From Buddleja alternifolia (Eukaryota > Streptophyta > Magnoliopsida > Lamiales > Scrophulariaceae): a stretch of DNA of 64,000 nucleotides. Each line of letters starts with the position of its first letter. Position 1 is the first letter of the stretch. The notes below the pieces were generated by a model. That model was not told where the DNA came from. It saw only the letters and a program-made list of their open reading frames with translations, and ran no database searches. Positions 1-11,671 of the stretch are shown here, piece by piece. A program made the translations under genes and the position numbers. The DNA lies in assembly GCA_019426215.1 (NCBI GenBank), contig CM033403.1, positions 6,594,012-6,658,011 of the forward strand. The letters are read 5' to 3'.

Positions 1-115
1 TACCTGTATTCACTTAACACACCTATTAAATGCAAATGTGACATGATTTAAGCAATAAGTGAATCCAAATCATAAGAATTACGGTCTTAAAAACACGTAA
101 AAACACCTCTTATCA
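1..115 (-). repeat. Athila 3' LTR, partial (runs off window)
   Basis: Positions 10-115 match 4553-4659 base for base with few differences, including the shared terminal CCTCTTATCA. This is the start of the 3' LTR in minus orientation; the rest lies left of the window. Confidence 0.85.
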
Positions 116-946
116 TCCGGCTATTCTTTCTAACATTTGATCTACAAAGGGAAGGGGGAAGTGGTCTTTTCGGGTATACTCATTCAATTTATGATAATCA
201 ATGCAAACTCAAAAACCGGTAACAACTCTAGACGGAATTAATTCATTGTTATCATTGAGAACTATCGTCGTACCTCCCTTCTTTGGCACCACTTGGGTGG
301 GACTTATCCATGGTCTATCTGAGATCGGAAAGATGATGCCCGCAATGAGGAGTTTGATTACCTCTTTCTTCACCACTCCTTGGATTTGAGGATTGGACCT
401 CCTTTGTGGTTGGATGGTCGGTTTGGCATCTTCTTCCATCAAGATCTTGTGCATGCAAATGGCTGGGCTAATCCCCTTGATATCCACTATCTTCCATCCA
501 AACGCACGTTTATGAGACTTCAACACTTTCATTAATTGTTCTTCTTGTTGTCCTGAAAGAGAGGAAGAAATAATTAAGGGGAGTGTTTCATCATCATTCA
601 AATAAACATACTTAAGGTGTGAAGGGAGAGGTTTGAGTTCAAGAGTGGGAGGTTCTTCAATGGAAGGTCGAGTGGTTCCTGATAATGGTTTATCGATTTT
701 TATGAAGCCTTTTGAATGATAAGAAGATTTGTTCTCCAAACTAAGGACATGTTCCACTTGTTCGTCGCTCTCCGATTCTACTTGTACAGAGTCCATGCGG
801 GTTCGTTTGAGTGGATTTGCAACTATGTTTCCCTGAAAATGCTCAACAATTAAAGGGTCAAAAACATCAATGCAGAAACAAGTCATGATCAAGAGGATGC
901 TTGAGGACTTTGTAAACGTCAAAAGTGATCTTTTCATCGCCCACAA
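116..946 (-). pseudogene. Athila reverse transcriptase, N-terminal fragment
   Basis: An open frame on the minus strand carries the Ty3 pol linker (HKILMEED followed by a proline/arginine-rich segment) and the first RT block around VPKKGG. The expected next motif, with KLNEYTRKDHFPLPF, can be read further down to about 125 after a frame change near 200. The RT then stops at the LTR border: the catalytic YxDD block and everything after it are absent. The frame overlaps the protease frame upstream at 867-946, which shows an additional frame shift. Non-functional. Confidence 0.75.
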
Positions 947-1505
947 TTAAAGCTAGCTTACCATTTGCAATATCAATTACTGCCTTACCGGTGGCTAGGA
1001 AAGGTCTTCCTAGGATCAAGGGTACCTCAACATCTTCCTCCATGTCTAGGACCACGAAGTCAATCGGGAAATAGAATTTGTCAACTTGGACAATAACATC
1101 TTCGATTATCCCCTTTGGCCTCTTGATTGATCTATCGACGAGTTGGAGGCTCATTGATGTCGGCTTGGGATTGCCAAGGCCCAATTTCTTGAAGAGAAAA
1201 TATGGGAGGAGGTTGATACTAGCTCCCGAGTCACATAGAACTTTTTCGAACGATAAGGGCCCAATAGTGCAAGGGATTGTGAGACTCCCAGGATCTTGAA
1301 GCTTTGTTGCCAATTTGTTGAGTAACACGGCGGAGCATTCCTCGGTTAGACAAACCGTTTCATTTTTCTCCCACTTTTGCTTGTTAGATAGAATATCTTT
1401 GAAAAACTTAACATAATTTGGCATTTGTAGGATGACGTCAATGAAAGGAATATTGGTTATAACCTCACGAAGAATTGCCAAGATCCGAAGAAATCTCGGA
1501 TCCAT
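867..1505 (-). pseudogene. Athila retroviral-type aspartic protease region
   Basis: A 212-codon minus-strand frame contains the aspartic protease signature LCDSGASINLLP at about residues 90-101 and the second conserved block LILGRPFLATG at about 163-173, typical of plant Ty3 gag-pro polyproteins. It would cut the gag-pol polyprotein. The frame is continuous through the protease but is cut from gag upstream and from RT downstream by frame changes. Confidence 0.8.
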
Positions 1506-1599
1506 CTCCTTCTTTTTCTTTTTCTGTGCATTTGGGAAGGGAAGACGGATCTCGATGGGAGGAGGAGGTGTCGGAGGTGAGGAACTAGGAGTTGAAGAA

Positions 1600-1700
1600 G
1601 CAGATAACGGCGCCTGGGAGCTGATATAGGCGCCTGGGCGTGGTCATGACGGCGCTCGGGCGTCGCCTGCAGTGATAAATTTTTTTGACTAGGTGTGGAC
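1600..1700. repeat. GGCGCCTGGGCG-type short repeat cluster
   Basis: Several imperfect copies of a GC-rich unit (GGCGCC-TGGGCG, then TGGTCAT-ACGGCGC) occur here and again inside the 5' LTR at about 4300-4485. The same unit in two parts of one element is not explained by coding. Confidence 0.55.
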
Positions 1701-1751
1701 GACGCCTGGGAGTCGTCGGACTCAAGACTAGGCACGGGAGACAGTGTTGCA

Positions 1752-2213
1752 TCATTTTCCAACTGTTTCCCACTTCTTAAAGCGATTGCATGGCATTATT
1801 CTTTTGGGTTTTTTTTTCGTGTCACTTGGTAGAGTCCCCGGGGCTCTCCCACTTACCGCCGTTGATAATTGGACCATATGTGTCTTCATGTCCTTTATTT
1901 CCATGAACATATCCTTCATCATATTGCGGAGGTCATTGAACCACGCATCCGACTTTTTAATGTGATCATCTAAACGCTCATCGGTGGTAGGAGGTCTCAC
2001 TTGCCCTTGACCTTGAAAATTCCCTTGCCTTTGAACTAGGTTAGTGTTGAAAGGAGGCCTTGGAGCTTGATAAATCCCGAGATTGGCGTTTTGTGCCGGA
2101 TTGGGTCTCTTTGGGAAATTGTCGGGCACGTGAAAGTTTACACGAGGTCGGTTAGGATGGTCAACATAATTCACATCACCGACCACCGGCTCTAGAGCTA
2201 CCTCTTCTTCCAC
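1752..2213 (-). pseudogene. Athila gag, C-terminal part
   Basis: A 153-codon minus-strand frame rich in Pro, Asn and Gln (RPNPAQNANLGIYQAPRPPF) precedes a short coiled segment (DDHIKKSDAWFNDLRNMMKDMF). This matches the region after the capsid core in Athila-like gag. It is separated from the core by stops and frame changes. No zinc knuckle is visible. Confidence 0.6.
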
Positions 2214-2364
2214 TACTTCTTGGACACAAGCAACTTTTTTAGAGGGTGTGATCTCTTCATCATCGGGATAGAGCTAGTGTTCTGGCCAATTGTTCGATTT
2301 TGTTCCATACACTTTGGCAATCTAACCCAAGGAGATCACCTCCCGCACCCGCATTGAGCCTATT

Positions 2365-2760
2365 TCAGATACGCGACCGGACGCCTTCAAAGAAGTGTAA
2401 TACTTGCTCATTCAATCCAAAGTTATGATCCGGGCATTTCCGGAGCATGCCCTTATACCTAGCCCATGTCTCGGCTAAGGAGTCGTTATTCCTTTGCCTA
2501 AACCCTTTTATATTGCTCCGGAGCTCATTGATTTTTGAGGGTGGGAAGAATTTATTCAAAAAGGCGTCGACTAACTCACCCCATGTTGTGATGGATTGGA
2601 GTGGTAAAGATTTATACTACACGGTCGCCTTGTCCTTTAACGAGAAGTGGAAGACTCTTAGACAAAATTGGGGTGGTAAAGATTTATACTACATGGTCGC
2701 CTTGTCCTTTAACGAGAAGTGGAAGACTCTTAGACAAATTGCATCGAGGTCCCGGGGATG
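2365..2760 (-). pseudogene. Athila gag capsid core with tandem duplication
   Basis: Minus-strand codons at 2365-2559 read FFPPSKINELRSNIKGFRQ and later ETWARYKGMLRKCPDH, the retrotransposon gag (capsid) core. The part just upstream, 2600-2745, holds a 72-bp tandem duplication that repeats 24 codons. Stops separate it from the N-terminal part at 2764-3198. Confidence 0.72.
2601..2744. repeat. 72-bp tandem duplication in gag
   Basis: GTGGTAAAGATTTATACTAC begins at 2601 and recurs at 2673, and the following 50 bases repeat with one or two differences. The period of 72 keeps the reading frame. Confidence 0.85.
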
Positions 2761-2763
2761 AAA

Positions 2764-3198
2764 TTAGATAGTCATGAGAGCATCGTCTAAAGTCTCCAAA
2801 TGTGCATGAGGCGATTCATGAGGCTCTCCATAGAAGGGTACGCCTTGAACCATATTAAAGATGTGAGACGGGATGTGATAGTTCGGGGCATAGAAATTAG
2901 GCAAGACCAAGGGTCCCGGTATGGTGTGGACCCTCGGTGGTAGACTACCCCGAACCGATGGAGGTTGTTGAGGAGGAGGTTGTTGCATAGCTTGGAAAAT
3001 GTCATGTAACCACTCTCGATTCTCCGGTAAGTTCATGTCCTGAAAACGATCATTTGGATTCGGTTGATAGATATTATCCGCCATTTCACGAACTCTTCTA
3101 CTAGCTCGAAGAACACGTTCGATTTCGGGCTCAAAATCAAGCAAATGCTCGTTAGAGGAGTGGGTCATGCACCATGAACAAACCTGTAGGGTAAACAA
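2764..3198 (-). pseudogene. Athila gag, N-terminal part
   Basis: A 144-codon minus-strand frame near the primer site contains LDFEPEIERVLRASRRVRE, the usual opening of Athila-type gag, followed by a Pro/Gln-rich stretch. It ends in a stop before the capsid core. The exact start is uncertain because the frame opens among several Met codons. Confidence 0.65.
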
Positions 3199-3301
3199 CG
3201 AAACAAAATTAGACTAATACGAAAATAAAAGAAAAATAAGAAATAAACAAAACAACTAAGAATTATGAAAACGTAGTATAAAATCAAAACTAAAACAAAC
3301 A

Positions 3302-3321
3302 AGTCCCCAGCAACGGCGCCA
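3302..3321 (-). promoter_or_regulatory. Minus-strand primer binding site (tRNA-Asp-like)
   Basis: On the minus strand TGGCGCCGTTGCTGGGGACT follows the LTR end by a few bases. This is the primer site common to Athila-type elements. Confidence 0.8.
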
Positions 3322-3328
3322 AAAACTT

Positions 3329-4659
3329 GACACGCTTAGACCTAACGTGCTTTTTTTAGCAAGTATACTAGACGTGTAGTAATAAAAGTGGACAAAATAA
3401 GTCCGGGTTGTCGAACCACGGAGATTTGGATTTTAGTTTATGATTTGCAGTAAGAGAAAAGACAATTAAAGTAAAGTAAGAGTAAAACAATTAAGTAAAC
3501 AAAGAACAAAAGCAAGAACAAACAATGAATTGAAACTCAAGTGTGAAAATAGACTAAGGCACATGCAAGACTTGATTAGATCCTTATTCGCACAAAGACT
3601 CTTGTTGAATTATTAGACCTAGTTGCTATGGTGAAAACTCTTAAGGTAAAGAATAACCGATGTCTCGTGATAGACTCCTATACTTAAATGGCGGTTTCCT
3701 AAGTATGTCTACTCGGAAATCTAACCTCTAAGTATGCATTAAATAACTAGAGTTTACTCGATTAGAATCGAACGACTTCACTCCGGAGTCTTTACCTATG
3801 ACAACTCCTATTTGGTTCGGTGATGTTATAAATCCCTTGCACCCTAGTTTAAGTCTTTCTCAAAATGCTAAATTAGGCAATAAATCATACATATGGTGAT
3901 CAATCACATGTAAGAAACATAAGCACAAATTCATAACACATAACAACATAGGAATTAATTCAACGATTATCAATAATACGAATAAGTCACAAATCAATTC
4001 TTACAAGGCCCTAGCCATATGAATTTAGCCCATAACCATCAACATAGAAGAATTCAACATATTCATATACATAAGTGTAAACACAAAATGCAATAAACAA
4101 TGAATAAACACCCTAAAAGGTTGAATGGTGATGGATCCTCGAGTAGAGCTTCAATCCTTAGCTCTTATCTTCTTCTTGCCCTTCAAGGTAGGTGAAAAGA
4201 TTGGTTCAAATCCAGCAGAATGGTCTCTCAACTCCAAAATTCGAACCCCTCAAATGTGCTGAAAGTTCCCTTTTATAAAATTGAAAATCAGTTATACCGG
4301 CGTCTAGGCGCGGCCTACGTGTCGTACTTTTCTTGGGGGATAAGTCCGGTGGCTCCCAGGCGTGGTCATAATGGCGCTCAAGCGCGGACAGGATAGCACC
4401 TAGGTGCGGTCTTCAGGATGTTGAACTTATTTCCTCTTGTCCGGCGCCTAGGCGTGGTCATACTGGCGCCTGGGCGCGGTAAGCAGGATTGAATTTGTCT
4501 CGTGCATCGTTTTTTGCCCATTTTCTTCATGTGCTCTCGTTTATCACCTAAAATTACTTAACACCCCGATTAAACGCAAATGTGGCATGATTTAGGCAAT
4601 AAATGAATCCAAAACATAAGCATCACGAGCTTAAAAACACGTAAGAAAGCCTCTTATCA
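3329..4659 (-). repeat. Athila 5' LTR
   Basis: About 1.33 kb. Read on the minus strand it starts TGATAAGAGG at 4659 and ends GCGTGTCA at 3329, just before the primer site. Its outer end is shared with the partial LTR at 1-115. It includes GC-rich repeated units at 4300-4485. Confidence 0.82.
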
Positions 4660-4763
4660 CTGACCCACTCACCAAGCCACTATCACAGGCGGTGTTCAAG
4701 CAACATCTGGAAAGGATGGGTATTAGATATCATATCAATTGACATTGAGTGCAAGTGGAAGAT
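4660..4763 (+). pseudogene. Ty1/copia pol, last codons before the 3' LTR
   Basis: Plus-strand codons read DPLTKPLSQAVFKQHLERMG, the characteristic end of a copia polyprotein (the DPLTK block after RNase H). A stop and a purine-rich stretch (GTGCAAGTGGAAGAT) follow immediately before the LTR at 4764. The rest of pol would lie left of the inserted Athila element, outside the window. Confidence 0.85.
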
Positions 4764-7700
4764 TGTTAGGATTATGCCCTCGATGCCAATGAGGAATTAG
4801 ATTGTATAGGGCGTTTACCTTTATGTTGTACAAACTCATAATACGAAATAAAAGGCAATTTACGTTTGTTCATATAGATCTTAATGACATTAATAAGTAT
4901 TGAACATATAAGTCCCAAGTAATCAAGAGAGAGATTCCACTTCTTAAGGATTGAGGAGATGGACACTAGAAGCGTCAATTCCTTAATTACTTAAATAGGG
5001 TTCGCAAGTCGAAAGTCTTAATTGGGCATTATGACTAGCCTTGTATGACACACACTCTGACAAGGAGCGTCAGTCGGTCACTAAGTTATAGTGGGAGCTT
5101 GTGCTATAGATATGTCAATGGAATTGACATATTTGAACACGGCTCGCCGTAATCTAATCATATGGGTATTTACTGAATGACTGGCAATGATTGGATTACC
5201 AGTCATGATAGTGTGCATGAGACTTAGACCTGAGGAGTCGTGAAAATTGTGCTTGTGACAATAGACTTGTTATTAGAGTAGTTAGATCAAATCACCCTTA
5301 AGAGAGATCAACCTCGAAGTATGGCCTAGGTGGGTAAGCAGTAATTGTTCAGTGACTGCCAAAGTGGGATTCACTGTCTCGAGTAGTTAACGAGTCAACA
5401 TCCTGTGCAATCATAGGTAAATGAAATTATAAGTTTTTGGCCAAATCAGGTAAACTAACTCGTGTGGAACACGAGGGGTAGTTTGATAATTTTATCTTAC
5501 TATGTTTTATTTGTTAGTATTATGCCCTCAGATGCCATAGAGGATAGAATGTATAGGGCATATATCTTGTATTGAACTTAAACTCTTCTTACATAAAAGG
5601 CATTATTGAGTTTTCACTTAATTCTTATCTGCATCTATAAGTTATGTAAAACGTTTTGTCCATGTTTTCAGTGCGATCCCTCTACTTCCTATGGGATAGG
5701 AAGATTAGCACTAGAGAGATCGATCTTGATTACTAAAATAAGTTCGCAAGTAATATGAAGTCTTTAATAGACAAATAAAGACTTCGAATACTTGTACAAT
5801 CTTAGCTCCGACATGGGAGTGCCTGTCTGGTATCATGGGATGATAGGAGATTAAGATTGTAGACACGTCAGTGGAACTGATATGTTCGAACACGACTCAC
5901 ATCGGTTCTGTCACATGGGTTTTCACTCTGTGACTATCAATGACGGAACTGATTATACGTAATAGGCATATGTGAACCTTTGACCTGAAGTATTAGACTG
6001 AAGATGCACTTGTGACGTCAAGTCTTTCACTAGAGTAGTTAGACCCAATTCACCCTTTGGTGGGGTCAACCTCGAAACGCGGACTTGATGAGCAAGTGGT
6101 AATCTTAGCAGATATCTAATATGAGATTTGTTCTCTCATAAGTGAATGAGTATGTACCCTATGTAATTATAGATAAATAGAGATCAAAGTCTTTTGCCAA
6201 AGCAAACGAGACGATTGTGCTTGGCACTAAATCGATCTCAATGATCTCGTATTTATTATGATTTATACATATGGTCAAGTCCAGTGAGTTTGACATAACC
6301 ATGACTCTCACTTGACCGGGGAACGTGAACAAAGGGTTTATACGTATACAGTATTTACAATTGGAAGGTTTCAGAATGATCCTATCATTCATTTTCGTTT
6401 GGGTTACGAAGTGGGCCACGTGACTGGCTAGGTGTTACCCACTTCCTTTGGTTTCCTCTCATTGCCAAACGAAACGAACCTAAAGAGTCGCGCTAAAGGA
6501 TTGACAAAGAAAAATGAAGAAAAAAGAATTTCTATTATTTCTTCTGGGAGTTTTAGTTTATTGGATAAATTAAATAATTAATTATTCATTAGATGAAATA
6601 ATTGATTATAATGATAGGATTAATTATTAATTAATTTTCTTGTGAAATATATTAATGAATTAATTTATCTAATTAATTTGGTTATTTATTAATTTATTTA
6701 TTTATTGGATATAATAAATTATTAATTGAAATAAGAAACTAATTAAACAAAACAAATCCCGGGGCTAAATAAGGAGTCCAATTGGACGCCTATGAGGCCT
6801 CTAAAGTGGCGTCTTTGAGAGGCCACATATTAGGGCTCTTTTGTTTTGACTTGTTCAATAAGTCATGAGATATATAAGGACTCTTTGACTTAGAACAAAA
6901 AAGAAGAGAATACATAACTCTCATAACTCTCAAAAAAGAAAGAAAAATATTCCTCTCCTTCTCTATACCTAGCCGTCGACCATAGAGAAAGAAGAAAAGG
7001 GATTTTTCGTTTGTTGATCCGTGCGTGACGATTTAGAGACGACGTATTTTCGTTGTTCGGATCAAGTTCAAGTTTGAAGAATCAAACCAAAGGATTGAAG
7101 ATTTGGGAGTTTCAATATTTCGAGTTTGGAGAAGAAGAAGTTTTTTTCCATCATCATATTCATATTAACGAGTAAGTTTTATTCGTTATACGCTTTTAGA
7201 TTCAATTATGCGAATTAGAGTACCAATTGGGTTTTCGTTTTTAATTTTTGAAATCCCTTCCGCTGCGTTTATGCTTTTTCGAACGAAACCCAACATTATT
7301 AAGCACATCATTGAGTCCTGTGAGTTTGACACATTCCATGACTCTCACTCGAGCGAGATGTTACAGAGAAAGGCTTATACTCACATGGTGTCTGTGACCA
7401 AAAGGTTTGTATTGATCAAATCATTTTAATCTCAATTGGGTTTCGATGTGAGTCCACGAGAGTGGCTATGTGATACTCAATATCCTTGGTTTCCTCCCAT
7501 TGCCAATTGAGACTAACCTAGAGAGTCGCACTTTCAAGGAATTAAGTGAAGAAAATCTCTAGTTATCAAATAAAGTTATTCTAGTAATTTGTCATTTGAT
7601 GAACAAATTAATTTATTTAATTACTTAGATTAATTGAAATAAATTGATAATAAATAATTGGATTGATTTATTATTTTCCTATTAGCCTAAATTATTAATT

Positions 7701-8219
7701 AGATTAATTTAGATAATTATTAATTAATATCATATATTAATTAGATTAATATATGTTGAATTTAATTAATAAGTGGACTAAGTTGAAAGTCAACTTAGAT
7801 CACTAGGAATAGTCATAGGCGTGTGATATGAGATGGGTGGGCTCAAGGAATTAATTAATTCCACGCCCATCATCTCGTTTAAATATACACGTTAATAGAA
7901 TAACCTAATAACACATTACTACATATTAAGAGAAGAGAAAAAACTCCCCTATCCCCTTCCATATAGCCGTCGGCCATCACTGAGCTAGAGGAGGAGGATT
8001 TTTCTTCAAACTTTTTTTCGGCGTAATATCTAGAGGCTGGAACCCGTGGTTGCTGCTACCGTTGAAGATCAAGAAATCTTTTCTTACTGCAAGGTTAGTA
8101 AATTGATGAAATTCAATTTCATCCTTTTTCTTTAAAAAATATCAAACCCCAAAAGTGACTCGACTTGTGAATCCCGATATGTTTTTCTTTCCGCCGCACG
8201 CGAATCAGGATTCACAACA
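4764..8219 (+). repeat. Copia 3' LTR, split by a solo LTR
   Basis: It starts TGTTAGGATTATGCCC at 4764 and ends CACAACA at 8219. The native LTR is 4764-5511 plus 7301-8219 (about 1.66 kb); the middle part is a related solo LTR. The two LTRs are related: both start TGTTAG-ATTATGCCCTC and share the block around GTGAGTTTGACA followed by CATGACTCTCAC (6270 region and 7320 region). Confidence 0.82.
5512..7295 (+). mobile_element. Solo LTR of the same copia family
   Basis: 1784 bp from TGTTAGTATT to AACCCAACA, flanked by a perfect 5-bp duplication TTATT (5507-5511 and 7296-7300). No internal region or coding sequence is present. This is the product of recombination between the two LTRs of an inserted element. 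AT-rich at 6540-6760. The 73-codon frame at 7208 is chance. Confidence 0.9.
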
Positions 8220-8345
8220 GCTAGTATGTGTTTAATTACTGTATTAATTGAGATATCAAATAACAAATATTAACCAACCCTTCTTAGTTATGGTCAATAC
8301 AAGTCAATTGATTTATATTGGGCTAAGACATCCCTTTTTATAAAT
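8220..8345 (+). repeat. Copy of receptor-kinase intron sequence
   Basis: From just after the LTR, the sequence matches 25705-25835, part of the LRR receptor kinase intron near its 3' splice site (for example GATATCAAATAACAAATATT is identical in both). It suggests that the copia element inserted into a paralogous copy of that gene. Confidence 0.7.
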
Positions 8346-8712
8346 AAAGAAAAATTACAAAAAAAATAATAATTCCATAAATTATGGGTTATGTACAACC
8401 ACCTCCCTCGAGTTTGGGTAATTACAACTGAATCCACCAATCCAAACACAAACTCAATGAAATTCGCTTATCTTATCTCCAACTAACCAGAAAAAAGAAA
8501 AACTGGGTTTAAAATCATTAGCTACAAATCCACCAATCCTCACAAATTGCTAATAAAGTAAATTTAGTCTAGCAATGGATGAAAATTAATTAACCACAAT
8601 ATGCAGGGTATAACTTTCAATTTACATCAACGGAATTTTTTCACCTTTTATGCTGCGTCCAGGATGACATCTTTATTCATAAGCTTTTGAGCTTTAAGTC
8701 CAGTGTTGTATC
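8346..8712. other. Non-coding stretch between repeats
   Basis: AT-rich DNA with no open frame above chance and no terminal repeats that I can see. It lies between the intron-like segment and the next LTR. Origin unknown. Confidence 0.5.
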
Positions 8713-10300
8713 TGTTAGACTAGATGTCCGGCGCGTTAATTTTTGGGCGCCATTTCTGTGTAATAAACTCTATGAGACAATCTTTTCTAATAAATAAAGT
8801 CGATTTTATTATGACATTCTTTGTTCTTTAATTGTTATTATATGCTTAGAACGAAGTCCCTTGAATCACACATGACTATGTGACATCATCGAACATCGGG
8901 AATGACAATGATGGAATACGTCTCTAAAGTCGTGATTCTTAAAAGGTTCCAAGTCGTTACAGGGTCTGTCAAGATGAGGGATATTGACAAAGACTCGAAA
9001 GACTTGCTTGTGCACATATGTTCTTAGAGAACGTGTCTTGTTCCATTGGCATAGATGTGCACGAGGGTTCTCATTTAGGATAATGAGTGAACTGAACAAC
9101 CCCATCGAAAATTCCTAAAATGATTGTCCTGATCGAATATGGAATTTTCTATAATTACGTAGGCATAAGAGTAATCTTTATGGACCTGAAGTTCCATTGG
9201 TTACTTTGAGCATAGTCGATTATACTTTGACTTATCTCATGATTCCTTCGCGAGTCTTCATATGGGATATCTTGGGTATAGTATGAATATGTGTTAAGGT
9301 ACATGAGAGACCAAGATGGGATCCATCACTGATTTAGCGAATCAGACATTTCCTATGTTTTGCTTATTGAATCGACTCAAGGAATCTTTGGCCAAAGTAT
9401 GACGATCCAAAGAGGCAGAGTGTTTTCTCGTTTGGACTGCAAGAATCGATATCAAGCAATGAAGGAAACATAGAGATTGGGTCATAAGAGTTTCGACTAA
9501 GCCATTACTCTAGACACCAATCCAGAAAAATTGATGGAGGATCTTACTTATGCGAGGATCGTGGTTATGATAGGTTAAGTGTCTTGATATCGTTTATGTC
9601 TAGGTTTTCGGGGCCCGTTGCTGGACAGCAACCTCGATTTGTAGGTGCCATGTTATTATGGGTAATAATTCATGGTCGGATTAAATCAAGGAAGATTTAA
9701 TCTAGTACTTTCTAAATATAGAAAGGTACAATGACACTTTTGGAAAGTGTACTTACTACTAGAACATGAACGAGCCTAAGGGGTCACACACTTACTCATA
9801 ATGTTCCTGCTTATAAGATATGATTAATCAACTTTGGAAGTTGAGGTGAAATTAGGAAAGTCTAAGACTTACCTAAAATGGAATATTAATTAATTGGTGG
9901 AAGATCAATTAATTAGACTATTTAATTAATCAAAGAAGATTAATTAATTAAGGGGTCACACACTTACTTATAATGTTCCTACTTATAAGATATGATTAAT
10001 CAACTTTGGAAGTTGAGGTGAAATTAGGAAAGTCTAAGACTTACCTAAAATGGAATATTAATTAATTGGTGGAAGATCAATTAATTAAACTATTTAATTA
10101 ATCAATGAAGATTAATTAATTAATTGACCTAGTGGAGTCCAAGGGATTTATTTAATATGTAGACTTGGTCGAAAATTAAATAAGATTAAAGAAATAATTG
10201 GGTAATAATAATTAAGGTTGGACTTTAATTATTATACATTATTTAATTAAATGGTTGGACTATTTAATTAAATAAGGAGTCAAAAATTAAATCAAGTAAG
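8713..10300 (+). repeat. Copia 5' LTR, second family (right border uncertain)
   Basis: 8713-9357 matches 12169-12815 with small differences. Both start TGTT-GA-TAGATG and share TTTTTGGGCGCCATTTCT. After 9357 the two copies diverge. The left copy continues into AT-rich DNA containing the tandem repeat at 9780. I cannot place the LTR end or a primer site. The frames at 8866 and 12276 are antisense or shadow frames of this shared sequence and not genes. Confidence 0.65.
9780..10123 (+). repeat. 172-bp tandem repeat, two copies
   Basis: GGGGTCACACACTTACT starts at 9780 and at 9952. The intervening 172 bases repeat nearly exactly (TACTCATAATG versus TACTTATAATG, AGACT versus AAACT). The unit is rich in TTAATTAA. 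Confidence 0.88.
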
Positions 10301-10329
10301 ATAAAATAAGATAAAATTTTTGGACTTAG

Positions 10330-11671
10330 ATAGTAGCTTTGAGTACTTGATCAAGATGGATCAGACGCTCAACACTTATATCAAGGTTAGCACAGCAGAA
10401 GATTTTTGCAAGTCTCTTGATAAGATTAAACAGGCGCTTGAAACTACTTAGTTGCTTTGAATTTTTAGCTTGTAACGATATGCTTTATGACAATATGATG
10501 AGATGGTAATAGATAAAGCAATGAAACAGTAAAGAATGAAATACACGAGAATTGAAAGGTTCACTGGGTGTATGTAATCCCAGCTATGTCCTTCTACTCC
10601 TTTCCACACAAGAGGAATTCACTATAATGAATCACAAAGCTTCACAAAGATAGCTTAAACACAATAGCAAATGGTGAAGATGATCTCGAGTTCCCTGATC
10701 ACACAGATTTCAACCCGGCTAAGATTTTCTTCTGACAAGCTTCTCTCACTAAAAAATAATGCTATGTCTTTAACGACTTCGTCACACAGATTGAAGAGGT
10801 TGATGGTTTTTATCAAGGGTTTGTTTGATTTGAAAAGTTCAAACACTTTTGAAATATCTCTTTAGAAATGGTAGTTCTTCTATGAAAAGGTAAGAGATAT
10901 TGGTTTGGCTGTAGAGATGTATAAGCTTAAAGAATTTTGGCTATGAAGGATGTAAACTTTTTCGTGTATGGATAGATTTCAACAACGTAAGTGTATATCA
11001 AGCTTTTGATAATTTTCTCAGTGTTTAGGGTTGAGCTGTGAGGATCTATTTATAAACTTTCTTGGGATTTGTCCATTGGACACATGTAGGCGCATGTTCA
11101 GCACGTAGCGCGTGAACTGGTCTTTTTTCTGACATCTCTGAAAATTCTGCTGCACAAAGTTGATAGCAGGCTTATTATGTGGCTTATTATGAATTGACAG
11201 CCAATGGGAAAGGCTTATCCGTACGTCAATAGTCTTTATCATATTTAATGCTCTTATCAAACATTTAATGTATTTGAATTTAATTTCCGTTAGAATTAAA
11301 TGTCCGTTAAATGATTGCATTTAAGTCCTTATTAACTTCGAATATTATTCAGGTGAATCCAGACGTTTGTGGTTTGATCACCTTGAATGATTCTCAAGCG
11401 CTTGGCAGCCGCTTAAAGAATCTCTTATCTTCAAAGTCCTCAGACGCTGATCTTCGATTTCACTTTGATTGACTCACCTAGAATTCTATCACAGCTCAAG
11501 CGCTAGATACTAGTTTAAAACTATAAAGATAAAAAGCCTTATCTAAAAATTATAACTCGATAACTTTAAACGCTTAGACATATTCTATGAAAGATAAAAT
11601 TACATAATCTTTGGGGTCTAACATAAAACCTATCTTGTCATTATCAAAACATCTAACATGAAATTTCCTAA
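10330..11671 (-). repeat. Sirevirus-type LTR fragment (diverged, left end truncated)
   Basis: It ends with CATGAAATTTCCTAACA, identical to the ends of the 1.5 kb LTRs at 43691 and 56224. It shares GGTTCACTGGG, AATCCCAGCTA and GGGATTTGTCC in the same order. The usual LTR start is not found near 10310, so it is either truncated or too diverged. It interrupts the copia pol fragment that resumes at 11672. Confidence 0.75.

Larger units (their letters stand above)
1..4659 (-). mobile_element. Athila-type Ty3 LTR retrotransposon, internally deleted
   Basis: Reading on the minus strand, the order is 5' LTR (3329-4659), primer site, gag, protease, start of reverse transcriptase, then directly the 3' LTR (ends at 115 and runs off the window). 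The internal part is only about 3.2 kb, far short of a full Athila-type element. RNase H, integrase and the polypurine tract are missing: the RT reading frame stops at about 116 exactly where the LTR sequence begins. The element lies in the last codons of a copia polyprotein that resumes at 4660. The class is inferred from the tRNA-Asp-like primer site, the gag layout and the protease. The coding part has several frame breaks, so it is not autonomous. Confidence 0.82.

Noticed and set aside
9780..10123. CRISPR-like or satellite array
   Set aside because: Only two copies, no spacers, and the window is eukaryotic.
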